Under the pieces are notes generated by a model that was not told the DNA's origin, ran no database searches, and saw nothing but the letters and a program-made list of their open reading frames with translations. Made by a program: the position numbers and the translations under genes. A DNA stretch of 64,000 bases from Plantibacter sp. PA-3-X8. Lineage in GTDB: Bacteria > Actinomycetota > Actinomycetes > Actinomycetales > Microbacteriaceae. Positions 8,432 through 16,707 of this stretch are shown piece after piece (the stretch's first letter is position 1; the number at the start of each line of letters is the position of its first letter). The stretch lies in the NCBI RefSeq assembly GCF_003856975.1, contig NZ_CP033107.1, positions 3,472,001 through 3,536,000 on the forward strand, written 5' to 3'.

Positions 8432-9660
8432 GTGTCGACGCCCTCGTTGAGGCCACCGGGCCGACCCGGCGCTACCGCCATCGGCGCGCCATCGACCGGC
8501 AGCGCTCGTCACTCGGAACGACACAGCTCGGCATCGGACTGTCGGTGTCCGGCCTCATCCTCGTCGTCTACGCCGCGATCCGATTCGTCGGATCGGTCCA
8601 CCACTATCCGCGACCACTGCTCAGCGTCGTCGCCTGGCTGCTGCTCACCGCGGCGATCGCGTCGACCTTCCTCCTGCTCCGCCGTTCCGCGTTCCACCTC
8701 TCGGACCGGCTGTTCGTCGCGCTCCTGATCCAGCTGGTGGTGGTCGCCGCACTCGACCTCGCGAGCGTCTGGAGTCGCGACGCCGTAGGGGTCTATCCGA
8801 CGGCGGCAGCGGCGGTCGGCGGCGTCCTGCCCGCGGTCGTCACCCTCCGCCCGGTCCGCGACATCGCCGCCGCGACCGTGGTGCTCGGGCTGATGCTCGT
8901 GGGGTCGATCCTCACCGTCACGCGGACCCAGACCGCGACACTCGGGGCCGAGTTGCTCTTCGCCGCGGTCGCCGTCGTCCCGCCGCTCATCGCCTGCGCG
9001 ATCGTCTCCCAGTACCGGCGGATCGTCCGTCTCGAACTCGACCGGGTCATGGTCGCCTCCACCGTCGCGAGCGTCCGAGACGCACTGGGGTTCTTCGACT
9101 CGGAGGAGCTCGTCACCCTCGACCTCGAAGCGGAGGAGCTGTTCGTCGGTGTCGCCGACGGCTCGGTCGACCTCCCGCTCAGCCCCGAGCTCGCCGCGCG
9201 CGCCTCCCGTCTCGCGACCGAGCTCCGACGTCATCTCATGTCCGAGGGCAAGGAGTCCTGGCTCGAGCACGCGTTCCAGGAGTCGTCCGTGCTGTCTGAC
9301 CGCGCGACCCTGCGCGACCCCGAGCGACTTGCGACGTATCTCGCAACGGATCAGCGGGATGGCCTGCTCTCTGCAGTATGGTTGCTCCTCGGGGAAGCAG
9401 ATGCGCAGAGTGCCAGAGCTGTGCTGACGCTCGGACCGGTCGACCGCTCCGAACGACCGGGCCGATCTGGTGCGCTCGTCATCCCGATCGTCCTCGAAGC
9501 GGTCGGAGTGCAACGCGCCAAGGTGGATCCCGCGGTGTGGGAAGCGCTCGGACGCGTGGGCAGCTCTACGGACACGTACCAGAAATCCCGGATCAGGATC
9601 GAGATCGACAGCACCGTCGACAATCCTGCTGCGGGCCAGCGGAAAGGGGAACGTCAATGA
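8428..9660 (+). CDS. Kinase-like membrane protein of unknown function between HK and RR
   Basis: A 410-residue protein that I do not recognise as a named family. Six hydrophobic segments lie in residues 33-195, and a cytosolic half of about 200 residues follows. The layout copies the histidine kinase before it, but no phosphoacceptor His box, N box or G box is visible. The cytosolic part has an acidic stretch (LVTLDLEAEELFVG near 220) and a VWLLLG segment near 300. Start and stop both overlap the neighbours by ATGA, so it is made in step with the kinase and response regulator. A degenerate kinase or accessory sensor is an inference. Confidence 0.75.
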   Translation: MSVDALVEATGPTRRYRHRRAIDRQRSSLGTTQLGIGLSVSGLILVVYAAIRFVGSVHHYPRPLLSVVAWLLLTAAIASTFLLLRRSAFHLSDRLFVALLIQLVVVAALDLASVWSRDAVGVYPTAAAAVGGVLPAVVTLRPVRDIAAATVVLGLMLVGSILTVTRTQTATLGAELLFAAVAVVPPLIACAIVSQYRRIVRLELDRVMVASTVASVRDALGFFDSEELVTLDLEAEELFVGVADGSVDLPLSPELAARASRLATELRRHLMSEGKESWLEHAFQESSVLSDRATLRDPERLATYLATDQRDGLLSAVWLLLGEADAQSARAVLTLGPVDRSERPGRSGALVIPIVLEAVGVQRAKVDPAVWEALGRVGSSTDTYQKSRIRIEIDSTVDNPAAGQRKGERQ

Positions 9661-10307
9661 CGTCACAGGAGTCTCGCATCAGGGTCGGCATCGTCGATGA
9701 CCACCGGATGCTGCTCGGTGCGCTCACCGAATGGATCAGGAGCGTCGCCGACGACATCGAACTCGTCGTCGTGACCCCGTCCTGGCCGGAGCTGCTGACG
9801 CACCCCGCCTTCCCCGTCGACGTCCTGCTGCTCGACGTCGACCTCAAGGACAACGTCCCGGTCGCCGTCAAGCTCGCGACGCTGAAGACCACGGGCGTCA
9901 CGACCGTCCTCATGAGCACCTACAGCGACCCGGCGGTCGTCCGCGAGGCATTGGCCGCCGGTGCCCTGGGCTACCTCGCGAAGAGCGAGGACGCCGAGAC
10001 CATCGTGCACGCCCTCCGTGCGGCGTCACGCGGTGAGTCCTACATCTCCCCCGAGCTCGACCTCGCCCTGGCGAGCGGCGCCTCCGGGACCGGCCCCCGC
10101 CTCAGCGCGCAGGAGCGTCGCGTCATGGCGCTGTACGCCGCGGGTGAGCCCGTGAAGATGGTCGCCGAGAGCCTCGGCATCTCCGACGAGACCGCGAAGA
10201 GCTACCTCAAGCGCATCCGCGAGAAGTACCGGAACGCCGGCATCGACGTCGGCACGAAGGTCGCCCTGCGCAAGCGGGCGATCCTCGACGGCATCATCGT
10301 CGACTAG
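9657..10307 (+). CDS. Response regulator, LuxR/NarL family
   Basis: A 216-residue regulator. The receiver domain (residues 8-125) has the acidic pair in VDDH, phosphoacceptor Asp60 in LLLDVD, the switch Ser/Thr in MSTYSD and Lys in GYLAKS. A LuxR-type helix-turn-helix covers about residues 145-212 (RLSAQERRVMALYAAGEPVKMVAESLGIS, DETAKSYLKRIREKY). ATG 9657 overlaps the stop of the preceding gene and is served by AAAGGGGA. It is the cognate partner of the kinase at 7265. Its targets are unknown; the operon itself and the flanking repeat region are the obvious first candidates. Confidence 0.92.
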   Translation: MTSQESRIRVGIVDDHRMLLGALTEWIRSVADDIELVVVTPSWPELLTHPAFPVDVLLLDVDLKDNVPVAVKLATLKTTGVTTVLMSTYSDPAVVREALAAGALGYLAKSEDAETIVHALRAASRGESYISPELDLALASGASGTGPRLSAQERRVMALYAAGEPVKMVAESLGISDETAKSYLKRIREKYRNAGIDVGTKVALRKRAILDGIIVD

Positions 10308-10472
10308 CAGCGCGGTGCGCCGACGCGAGCGCGCGGGTATCGGTTCCAGCGCGGTGCGCTGACGCGAGACCGCATTGTTCGGCGTGAGCGCTACCCGGAG
10401 ACGTCGGCGCGCATCTCCGGAGACCCGCGCTCACGCGTGCGGGGTGCGCTCGTGCGAGCGCACCGCGCTGGC
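10308..10472. repeat. Extragenic inverted-repeat element, copy 2
   Basis: CAGCGCGGTGCGC occurs at 10308-10320 and again, with TGACGCGAG following, at 10347-10368. An inverted copy (GCGAGCGCACCGCGCTGG) ends at 10471. The middle carries GAGACCCGCGCTC at 10420-10432, the same motif as in copy 1 near 5801-5813, with an imperfect hairpin around it. It begins directly after the stop of the response regulator and ends 40 bases before the MFS stop, filling the gap between these convergent genes. Confidence 0.7.
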
Positions 10473-10510
10473 ACCCCACCCCACGGGCCGGGACGGGCGC
10501 CGGGTATCGG

Positions 10511-11812
10511 TCAGACGGGGATCGGTGCCGTCGGCGGATTGCGGTCCGCGATCCTACGCTCCTCGGCGTCGTTCGCCCGCAGGAGTTCGCGCCGGAGCTG
10601 CCGACGTTCGACCGTGAAGCTCGTGATGACGATTCCGAGGCCGATCACGGTCAGCCCCACACCGGTCCAGACCGGGGCGAGGTAGCCGAGGCCACCAGCG
10701 ATGACCACACCGCCGAGGAAGGCGCCGAGCGCGTTGCCGATGTTGAGCGCCGAGTGGTTGAGCGCGGCGGCGAGCGACTGACTGTCACCCGCGACGTCCA
10801 TGAGCCTCGTCTGGATCGCCGGACCGAGGCCCTGCGACGCGAAGCCGACCGCGAAGACGAAGAGGAACATGGTCGGGGTCCACGTCGCGGTGAGTGCCAA
10901 GGCGGTCAGGACCACGATCATGAGCGCGAAGAAGACGATCAGGGCCCGCTTCACCCCGCGGTCCGCGAGATGCCCGCCGACCAGGTTGCCGATCGTCATG
11001 CCGACCCCCATGGTCGCGAGCGCCCACGGGACGAGTGTCGCCGACTCCCCCGCGACCTCGGTCACGAGGGGCGCGAGATAGCTGTAGACGGCGAAGAGCC
11101 CGCCGAACCCGATGGACCCGAACCCGAGCACGAACCACACCTGGCCGCGACGGAAGACACGGAGCTCCCGACGCATCGTCTGCTGCGGGTTGCCCGCCTG
11201 CACCGGCACGGCGAACCAGATGGTCACGGTCGCGAGCGCGAAGATGCCGGTGACGATGAGGTAGGCGGAGCGCCACCCGAACTCCTGGCCCACCCAGGTC
11301 GCGAACGGCACGCCCACGACGTTCGCGATCGTCAGCCCGGTCATGACGAGCGCGACGCCCTTGCCGCGCTTCCCGGGCCCCATGAGACTCGCGGCGACGA
11401 GGGCGGCCATGCCGAAGTAGGCGCCGTGCGGCAGCGCCGCGACGAACCGTGCGAGGAGGACGAGGCCGAAGCTCGGCAGGACCGCGGACGCGAGCGTGCC
11501 GACGGTGAACGCGACGCCCAGCCAAAGCAGGACGGTCTTGCGCCGGTATCGCGCGACGAGTGCGGCGATCGTCGGCGCACCGACGACGACGCCGAGCGCG
11601 TAGGCCGTGATCAACCAGGCGGCCTGCGCGTTCGCCTGCTCCTGGCTGCGAGCGGCCAGCTCGGGCAGGAGGTCGGTCGCGATGTTCGGCAGCAGACCCA
11701 TCGCCACGAACTCGGTCGTGCCGATGCCGAAGGCCCCGACGGCGAGCGCGAGGATGGCAAGACGAATGCGGGTCGGCGACAGCTGCGTCGACCCGTCCAG
11801 GATGGTGGGCAT
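10511..11812 (-). CDS. MFS transporter, DHA1 (AraJ-like)
   Basis: A 433-residue, 12-segment exporter. GIGTTEFVAMGLLPNIA near residue 20 is a signature of the AraJ/YdhP-type DHA1 group, and the loop 2-3 region has ARYRRKTVLLW. The tail is basic (RRQLRRELLRAND). I start it at ATG 11812 because TACACT lies six bases upstream; an in-frame TTG at 11863 would add 17 residues but would read through the promoter and a 16-base palindrome. The likely role is export of a sugar or small toxic molecule; the substrate is unknown. Confidence 0.88.
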   Translation of the reverse strand: MPTILDGSTQLSPTRIRLAILALAVGAFGIGTTEFVAMGLLPNIATDLLPELAARSQEQANAQAAWLITAYALGVVVGAPTIAALVARYRRKTVLLWLGVAFTVGTLASAVLPSFGLVLLARFVAALPHGAYFGMAALVAASLMGPGKRGKGVALVMTGLTIANVVGVPFATWVGQEFGWRSAYLIVTGIFALATVTIWFAVPVQAGNPQQTMRRELRVFRRGQVWFVLGFGSIGFGGLFAVYSYLAPLVTEVAGESATLVPWALATMGVGMTIGNLVGGHLADRGVKRALIVFFALMIVVLTALALTATWTPTMFLFVFAVGFASQGLGPAIQTRLMDVAGDSQSLAAALNHSALNIGNALGAFLGGVVIAGGLGYLAPVWTGVGLTVIGLGIVITSFTVERRQLRRELLRANDAEERRIADRNPPTAPIPV

Positions 11813-11818
11813 GGATCG

Positions 11819-11824
11819 AGTGTA
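11819..11824 (-). promoter_or_regulatory. -10 box TACACT, leaderless start of the DHA1 exporter
   Basis: TACACT-N6-ATG 11812 on the minus strand, with no Shine-Dalgarno sequence. The palindrome at 11833-11848 covers the position where RNA polymerase would contact the -35 region. Confidence 0.55.
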
Positions 11825-11832
11825 CGGGAATC

Positions 11833-11848
11833 CTCGAATCGATTCGAG
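11833..11848. promoter_or_regulatory. 16-bp perfect palindrome, probable operator
   Basis: CTCGAATCGATTCGAG is a perfect palindrome placed 8 bases upstream of the TACACT box of the exporter gene. Position and symmetry fit the operator of a TetR- or MarR-type repressor. No such regulator gene is next to it in the window. Confidence 0.55.
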
Positions 11849-11889
11849 TCCCCCGAGCGGCAAAACCGGACCACCGCTGCCCGATGGGC

Positions 11890-12198
11890 TCAGCCGTCGT
11901 TCTCGAGCGCTGCGTCGAGCCGGTCGAGCTTGGCGGTCAGCTCACCCGTGTAGCCAGGACGGATGTCGGCCTTGAGGACGAGCGAGACCCGGCTGCCGTA
12001 GGCGCCGACCGCCTCGGTGGCGTCCTTGATGACCGCGAACACCTCGTCCCACTCCCCCTCGATGGTCGTGAACATGGAGTCGGTCCGGTTGGGCAGGCCG
12101 GACTCGCGGACGATCCGCACGGCCGCGGCGACCGCGTCGTGGACGGAACCGTCCGAGTTGCCGGTGCCGCTGGGGGCGACGGAGAAGGCGACGAGCAT
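11890..12198 (-). CDS. Thiamine-binding-like protein, MTH1187/YkoF (DUF77) family
   Basis: A 102-residue ferredoxin-like-fold protein. MLVAFSVAPSGTG at the N-terminus, TDSMFTTIEGEWDEVFAVIKDA in the middle and GSRVSLVLKADIR are the pattern of the family whose members bind thiamine or hydroxymethylpyrimidine. ATG 12198 follows AAGGAG, which overlaps the end of the upstream glycosyltransferase gene, so the two are co-transcribed. No thiamine transporter gene is next to it, so the ligand and its role are open. Confidence 0.82.
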   Translation of the reverse strand: MLVAFSVAPSGTGNSDGSVHDAVAAAVRIVRESGLPNRTDSMFTTIEGEWDEVFAVIKDATEAVGAYGSRVSLVLKADIRPGYTGELTAKLDRLDAALENDG

Positions 12199-12200
12199 GG

Positions 12201-13433
12201 TCACTCCTTGTGGGTTCGAGCGGGGACGAGGATGGACGCCGAGGAGACGTCTTCGTCGTGGTGGTGCGGCGAGAACAACGCGTGGACGGCCCAGCCTGCG
12301 AGGACCAGGTAGGCGAGGTTGCGGACCGTCAGCACCGTCACGAGGACCGGGTCGACGTTGAGCAGCCAGAGGTACAGGTAGGGGTAGACGAGCTGCGTGA
12401 GCGCGGCGATCATCAGCGCGAGCACGGCCGGCGCGAGGAAGCGCCGACGCTGCAGGACGATCCCGAGGATCACCGGTGCCGCCAACCACATCGCGAACTG
12501 CGGTGACCCGACCTTGTTGAAGATGATGAGCGTGAGGACGAAGAGGAGCGACAACGGCGCGAGCACCTGCACGAGGGGGCGTCCGGACCGCACCGCGAGC
12601 ACCCCGAGGAGCACCGCACCGGCGACGGCGAGGCCGAGGAGCGGCGTCATGACGGCGATCGCCGTGTCGACGCCCGGGCCCGTCACCTGGAAGGTCAGGA
12701 TGTCGCGGTCGTAGTAGACGAAGCTCTGCGGGACACCCAGGACGGCGAGCCACAGGTAGGCGTTGCCGATGGGCGACTCGATCTGGAGACCACGTCCGGT
12801 CTGCTCCGTCACGAAGCTGACGGCGTTCGCACCGCCGAGCACGAGGCCGACCCCGAGGACCACGACCGACGTCGCCGCCGCCGCGACCAGGACCTGACCG
12901 CGATGGCGGTGCGCCAGGACGATCGCGCCGATCAGCGCCGCCGGCCAGATCTTCATCCAGGCGGCGAGCGTCAGGAGGACGGCGGCGACCCGCGGGCGGC
13001 CGGCGACCCAGAGGAGCCCGACGATCGCGATGGGGACGGTCACGGAGTCGATCCGGGCGAGCGCGATCGGTCCGAGCAGGAGGAGGAACGCGAGCCACCA
13101 CCATGCCGCGATCAGCCGTGGGCGCGAGTGGCCGTTGCCGAGGAGGACCGCGAACGCCCCGGCGTTCATCGCGGTCACCAGCAGGAGCCAGCCGACGCCG
13201 TACCCGGCACTGCCGAGCAGCAGCGGGATCAGCATCGGCACGATCGCGAGGATCGGATAGACCCAGGGCTGGTCGATGGCGGGGATCGGGCCACCGGACG
13301 TCGCCTGTTCGACCCACGGCCGGTACACGAGGACGACGTCGCCGAGCGGGAGGCCCTCCGCCACGAGGCACAGCCACCCGACGAGGAGGTGCACGAGGCC
13401 GAACCCGCACCAGAGGAGCCAACGCCGCATCAC
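12201..13433 (-). CDS. GT87-type integral-membrane glycosyltransferase (DUF2029)
   Basis: About 410 residues, almost wholly hydrophobic with roughly ten membrane segments. Early acidic residues in DVVLVYRPWVEQA fit the catalytic loop of polyprenol-phosphate-mannose-dependent (C-type) glycosyltransferases; AAWMKIWPAALIG and FNKVGSPQFAMWLAAP are conserved in the GT87 group. Such enzymes add sugars to cell-envelope glycans on the outer face. I start it at GTG 13433, seven bases after TAGGAT; ATG 13430 and ATG 13442 are alternatives. The SD of the next gene overlaps its stop region. The sugar and acceptor are unknown. Confidence 0.78.
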   Translation of the reverse strand: MMRRWLLWCGFGLVHLLVGWLCLVAEGLPLGDVVLVYRPWVEQATSGGPIPAIDQPWVYPILAIVPMLIPLLLGSAGYGVGWLLLVTAMNAGAFAVLLGNGHSRPRLIAAWWWLAFLLLLGPIALARIDSVTVPIAIVGLLWVAGRPRVAAVLLTLAAWMKIWPAALIGAIVLAHRHRGQVLVAAAATSVVVLGVGLVLGGANAVSFVTEQTGRGLQIESPIGNAYLWLAVLGVPQSFVYYDRDILTFQVTGPGVDTAIAVMTPLLGLAVAGAVLLGVLAVRSGRPLVQVLAPLSLLFVLTLIIFNKVGSPQFAMWLAAPVILGIVLQRRRFLAPAVLALMIAALTQLVYPYLYLWLLNVDPVLVTVLTVRNLAYLVLAGWAVHALFSPHHHDEDVSSASILVPARTHKE

Positions 13434-13519
13434 GTGGACCATCCTAGGCTCGTGCCGCCGATGGGACCGGTCCGCCACTCGCTCGACGCCCGAGTGGGTC
13501 GGCTCCGCGAGCCTGCTGA

Positions 13520-15061
13520 TCAGTACCCGCTGAAGGCGTCGGTGCGGACGTGTCCGACGCCGATCCCGCGCAGGGCGGGCTTCAGGGCCTCGATCATCGC
13601 GGGCGGACCGGAGATGAAGACCTCCCGCTCGGCAAGGTCGGGGACGGCCTCGGCGAGGCGCTCGTGGTCGAGGCGCCCGGGTCCGAGGCCACGCCAGCCG
13701 TCCGGCAGCCGGACGTCGTCGGTCGGTCCCACGACGAGCACCGGTGTCCCCCAGGTCTCGAGCTCGGCCGCGTAGGCGAGCTCCTGCGGGTCGGACACGA
13801 CGTAGACGAGGACGACGTCACGCTGGTCGGCACGGAGGTGCAGCCGGGAGAGCTGGCTGACGAACGGGGTGATCCCGATCCCGGCGGCGATGAGCAGGAT
13901 CGGCTTGCTCGCATCCTTCGGCAGGACGAAGTCGCCCCACACGCCGGTCGCCGAGAGGCTCGCGCCGACCGGCAGCGCGCTCAGCGCCCGCTTGAAGCTA
14001 CTGGCCCGCTCGGGCACACGCATGGCCACGCGGATCGTACGGTCGTCGTCGGGCGGCGAGGAGATACTGAAGACGCGCCTCGAACCGCGGACGTCGGCCC
14101 CACGGTGTGGCAACGACAGCTCGAGGTACTGGCCGGCCGCGAACGGGATCGAGCGCTTCGAGCTGAACCGGTACTCGACCGCCGTCGGGGTGAGCGCGCG
14201 GGTGCCTTCGAGCGTCAGTCGCATCCCCCGACGACGGGCGACGGCGAAGGCCAGCACGTTGCCCACGATGAGCGCGAGCTCGGGGGTCGACGCCACCTGG
14301 CCGAGCATGAACGGGATGGAGAACAGCACCGCGACGATCGCCGCCTCGGCGAGCTGCTGCCAGCGCCGCGGTGGAAGCGTGAGCGGCTCGGTGAGCATGA
14401 ACGCTGCGAGGAAGAGGATCGGGTACGACGTGAGTGGGGCCAGCAGTGCCGGTCCCAGCTCTTGACCGCCGGTGACGAGCCGGACGGTGACGAGCGCCCA
14501 GGAGAGCACGATGAAGACGAGTGCCATCGTCAGTCGCTTCGTCCGGATGAGGACGAGTCCGCCGAGGATGACGACACCGGGCAGCAGCCACGGGTTGGCG
14601 ACCCACCAGACCGACGGTGACACGCCGGGGAGGGTGACGTAGCTCGCCAGCACGCTCATCACGAGTGCGGCGATGGCCGCCGGGTTGAGGACGTGTCGGC
14701 CTCGGATCGCGAGCAGGTACTTCGACGCCGAGGCGACCGTGGCGGCGAGGGCGATCCAGGCCAGCGCGGTGGGCTCGCTCGTCGGCCACAGGATGAAGAA
14801 CAGCAGGAGGGAGGTGATGACGGACGACTCGCTGTGCGGCTGCACCTGGAACAGCGCGCCGAACAGGCGGTTCGTCAGGTAGCCGACGACGAGCAGCGTT
14901 GCCAGGGTGGCGAGGAGCTCGAGCGGCTTGTAGAACACCTGCCCGAACAGCGACAGCACGAAGGCGTAGATCGCGAGGGTGCCGAGTGACAGCGTCACGA
15001 GGCGGTACATGGTGACCCGCCCGAGGACGGTGCCGAAGAAGGAGCCGGTGCGGCCGTTCAT
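13520..15061 (-). CDS. Membrane RnfD/NqrB-like + ferredoxin-reductase-like fusion
   Basis: A 513-residue protein in two parts. Residues 15-275 hold eight to nine membrane segments with RGRHVLNPAA near 125 and AAFMLTEPLT near 230, both typical of the NqrB/RnfD fold. Residues 285-513 are an FAD/NAD(P)H oxidoreductase: RRVFSISSPP binds FAD, GIGITPFVSQL binds the pyridine nucleotide and VFISGPPAMIEAL is the family C-terminal strand. The SGAT motif that carries covalent FMN in NqrB/RnfD is not seen. It probably passes electrons from cytosolic NAD(P)H across the membrane to the FMN lipoprotein two genes upstream. Confidence 0.82.
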   Translation of the reverse strand: MNGRTGSFFGTVLGRVTMYRLVTLSLGTLAIYAFVLSLFGQVFYKPLELLATLATLLVVGYLTNRLFGALFQVQPHSESSVITSLLLFFILWPTSEPTALAWIALAATVASASKYLLAIRGRHVLNPAAIAALVMSVLASYVTLPGVSPSVWWVANPWLLPGVVILGGLVLIRTKRLTMALVFIVLSWALVTVRLVTGGQELGPALLAPLTSYPILFLAAFMLTEPLTLPPRRWQQLAEAAIVAVLFSIPFMLGQVASTPELALIVGNVLAFAVARRRGMRLTLEGTRALTPTAVEYRFSSKRSIPFAAGQYLELSLPHRGADVRGSRRVFSISSPPDDDRTIRVAMRVPERASSFKRALSALPVGASLSATGVWGDFVLPKDASKPILLIAAGIGITPFVSQLSRLHLRADQRDVVLVYVVSDPQELAYAAELETWGTPVLVVGPTDDVRLPDGWRGLGPGRLDHERLAEAVPDLAEREVFISGPPAMIEALKPALRGIGVGHVRTDAFSGY

Positions 15062-15119
15062 GTGCGGTCTGCTTTCTGGGAGATGGTGCCGTCCGGGCTC
15101 AGGCCCTGTGGCGCGTGAC

Positions 15120-16007
15120 TCAGGTGAAGAGTTCGCCGGGGAACCCGACGGACCGGTCGGTGAGACCGGTCGTGAACATACGGACGCTCTCGAAGGTGAA
15201 CGCCTCCGCCAGGGTCTCGTGATCGGTGAAGAACAGCGCGGTGGCCAGTCCGTCGGCGACCATCGCGTCCGGGGCGGTGACCCAGGTCGCCGCGACGGTC
15301 CTCGTCGGTTCGCCGGTCCGGCCGTCGATGACGTGGTGGAGCCCGTCGCCCCAGGCACGACGGTTGGTCGCGGAGGCGCACAGGGCTCCGTCGTCGATCG
15401 TCGCGACCCCGATGGCCTTGCTGGGATCGTACGGATGCTCGAGCGCGATACGGAGCGGGTCCGCCGGGCGGGACCCGTGCTCGTGACGCAGGTCGCCCGA
15501 GGCGTCGACCGTGAAGGACTCGTGACCGTGGCTGCGGAGGAGGTCCGCGACGAGGTCGACGAGCCGCCCCTTGCCGGCCGCACCGATGTCGATCACGAGC
15601 GGGAGGCTCGTCTCGAGCACCTCGCCGTCCCACCGGGCCACGTCGTCCCAGTGCGGGGCGGCGACCGCCGGGCCCTGGGGGACGAGCGAGTAGGAGGCGT
15701 CGTAGCCGAGCCGTTCGAGCGAGGTGCCGATGAACGGCGTCACGGCCCCGGCGGTGGCATCGTGCAGACGACGGTACGTGTCGAGCAGTGCGACCGCATC
15801 CTCGCGCGCGTCGTCGGGGAAGGCGGTCGAGACCGGGCCGGCGGCGAACCGCGCGATGAACGCGTCGTCCCGGAACCTCGACCACGTCCGGTCGAACCGG
15901 TCGATGCACGCGGCGACGGCCTCAGCGGTCTCAGGCGCGAGCGGGAGAGCCGTGTCGAGCTCCCATCCGGTGCCGATCGCCTCGAAGCGCAGTGTCGTCT
16001 CGCTCAT
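15120..16007 (-). CDS. apbE: FAD:protein FMN transferase (ApbE)
   Basis: Attaches FMN covalently to a Ser/Thr of extracytoplasmic flavoproteins. The 295-residue protein has RFDRTWSRFRDDA near residue 43, DIGAAGKGRLVDLVADLL near 160, DASGDLRHEH near 185, and HHVIDGRTGEPT near 235, the usual FAD- and Mg-binding series. No clear signal peptide is seen. It lies 20 bases after the FMN-binding lipoprotein gene and 58 before the membrane reductase, the three forming one operon. The lipoprotein is its obvious substrate. Confidence 0.92.
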   Translation of the reverse strand: MSETTLRFEAIGTGWELDTALPLAPETAEAVAACIDRFDRTWSRFRDDAFIARFAAGPVSTAFPDDAREDAVALLDTYRRLHDATAGAVTPFIGTSLERLGYDASYSLVPQGPAVAAPHWDDVARWDGEVLETSLPLVIDIGAAGKGRLVDLVADLLRSHGHESFTVDASGDLRHEHGSRPADPLRIALEHPYDPSKAIGVATIDDGALCASATNRRAWGDGLHHVIDGRTGEPTRTVAATWVTAPDAMVADGLATALFFTDHETLAEAFTFESVRMFTTGLTDRSVGFPGELFT

Positions 16008-16027
16008 CGTCGGTCCGGCCCCGCGGC

Positions 16028-16555
16028 TCAGCCCTTCGCTTCGGTCTTGATCGTGTCGATGGCCGCGTTGAAGCCGCCGCTCGTGAGCGAGGAACCGGCG
16101 ACCTTGGAGACCTTGAGGCTGTCGATGTCCTTGCCGACCACCTCGGCTGCGATCCCGGAGATGAACTCCGCCTGGTAGCGCTTGCTGTTCGCGCTCTCGG
16201 CGTGCGAGACGACGTCGACCGCCGTGACCTTGTCCTCGGCGAGCGTGACGGTCACCGTGATCGACTCGGTGCCGTTCGGCGACTGGTAGCTGCCGTCCGC
16301 GGTGTACGAGCCGTCCTGGTAGTCGGTGGCGCCGGAGCCCGCTGCAGCGTCGGTGGAGGTGGTCGCTTCCGGCGCCGCCGTGCTCTTCGTCTCGGGAGAC
16401 GTGGTCGTGGTCGAGCTGCCGGCGTCGGCCGCCGAGCAACCGGCCAGGCTGCCGACGAGGGTGAGGCCGGTCAGGGCTGCGAAGGTCGTCTTCTTCGCCG
16501 CCACGGACAGGCGTGGCGCGCGGACGGGAGGCTGGGTGGTGGTGGGGTTGCGCAT
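16028..16555 (-). CDS. FMN-binding-domain lipoprotein
   Basis: A 175-residue exported lipoprotein. A basic N-terminus and hydrophobic segment end in the lipobox LAGC with Cys40; a Ser/Thr/Ala-rich linker (41-75) leads to an FMN-binding domain (77-175). GSSLTSGGF near 154-161 aligns with the SGATLTS motif of NqrC/RnfG, with Ser156 in the place of the flavin-carrying Thr. It would be lipid-anchored outside the membrane and hold covalent FMN added by the ApbE encoded next. ATG 16555 has GAGGAG at the right distance. The likely role is an external electron carrier. Confidence 0.9.
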   Translation of the reverse strand: MRNPTTTQPPVRAPRLSVAAKKTTFAALTGLTLVGSLAGCSAADAGSSTTTTSPETKSTAAPEATTSTDAAAGSGATDYQDGSYTADGSYQSPNGTESITVTVTLAEDKVTAVDVVSHAESANSKRYQAEFISGIAAEVVGKDIDSLKVSKVAGSSLTSGGFNAAIDTIKTEAKG

Positions 16556-16693
16556 CGTTCAATCTCCTCGGGCGATGTGTGGGCCGCGGTGCGGCGGCCG
16601 CCGCGGCGAGGTCTCCGCCGCGGTGGCACCAGTGTCCTGAGCTTCCCTATGGGCGAGCTATGAGCGTTCTGGGAGTTGTCCTTCGTCCACCGA

Positions 16694-16707
16694 TGAACGA
16701 TCGTTCA
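16694..16707. promoter_or_regulatory. 14-bp palindrome TGAACGATCGTTCA
   Basis: A perfect palindrome overlapping the stop codon of nnrD and 139 bases upstream of the flavin operon start. Its form is that of TetR-family operators. It could control the flavin operon, whose promoter must lie between 16556 and about 16690, but I see no convincing -35/-10 pair there. Confidence 0.4.
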
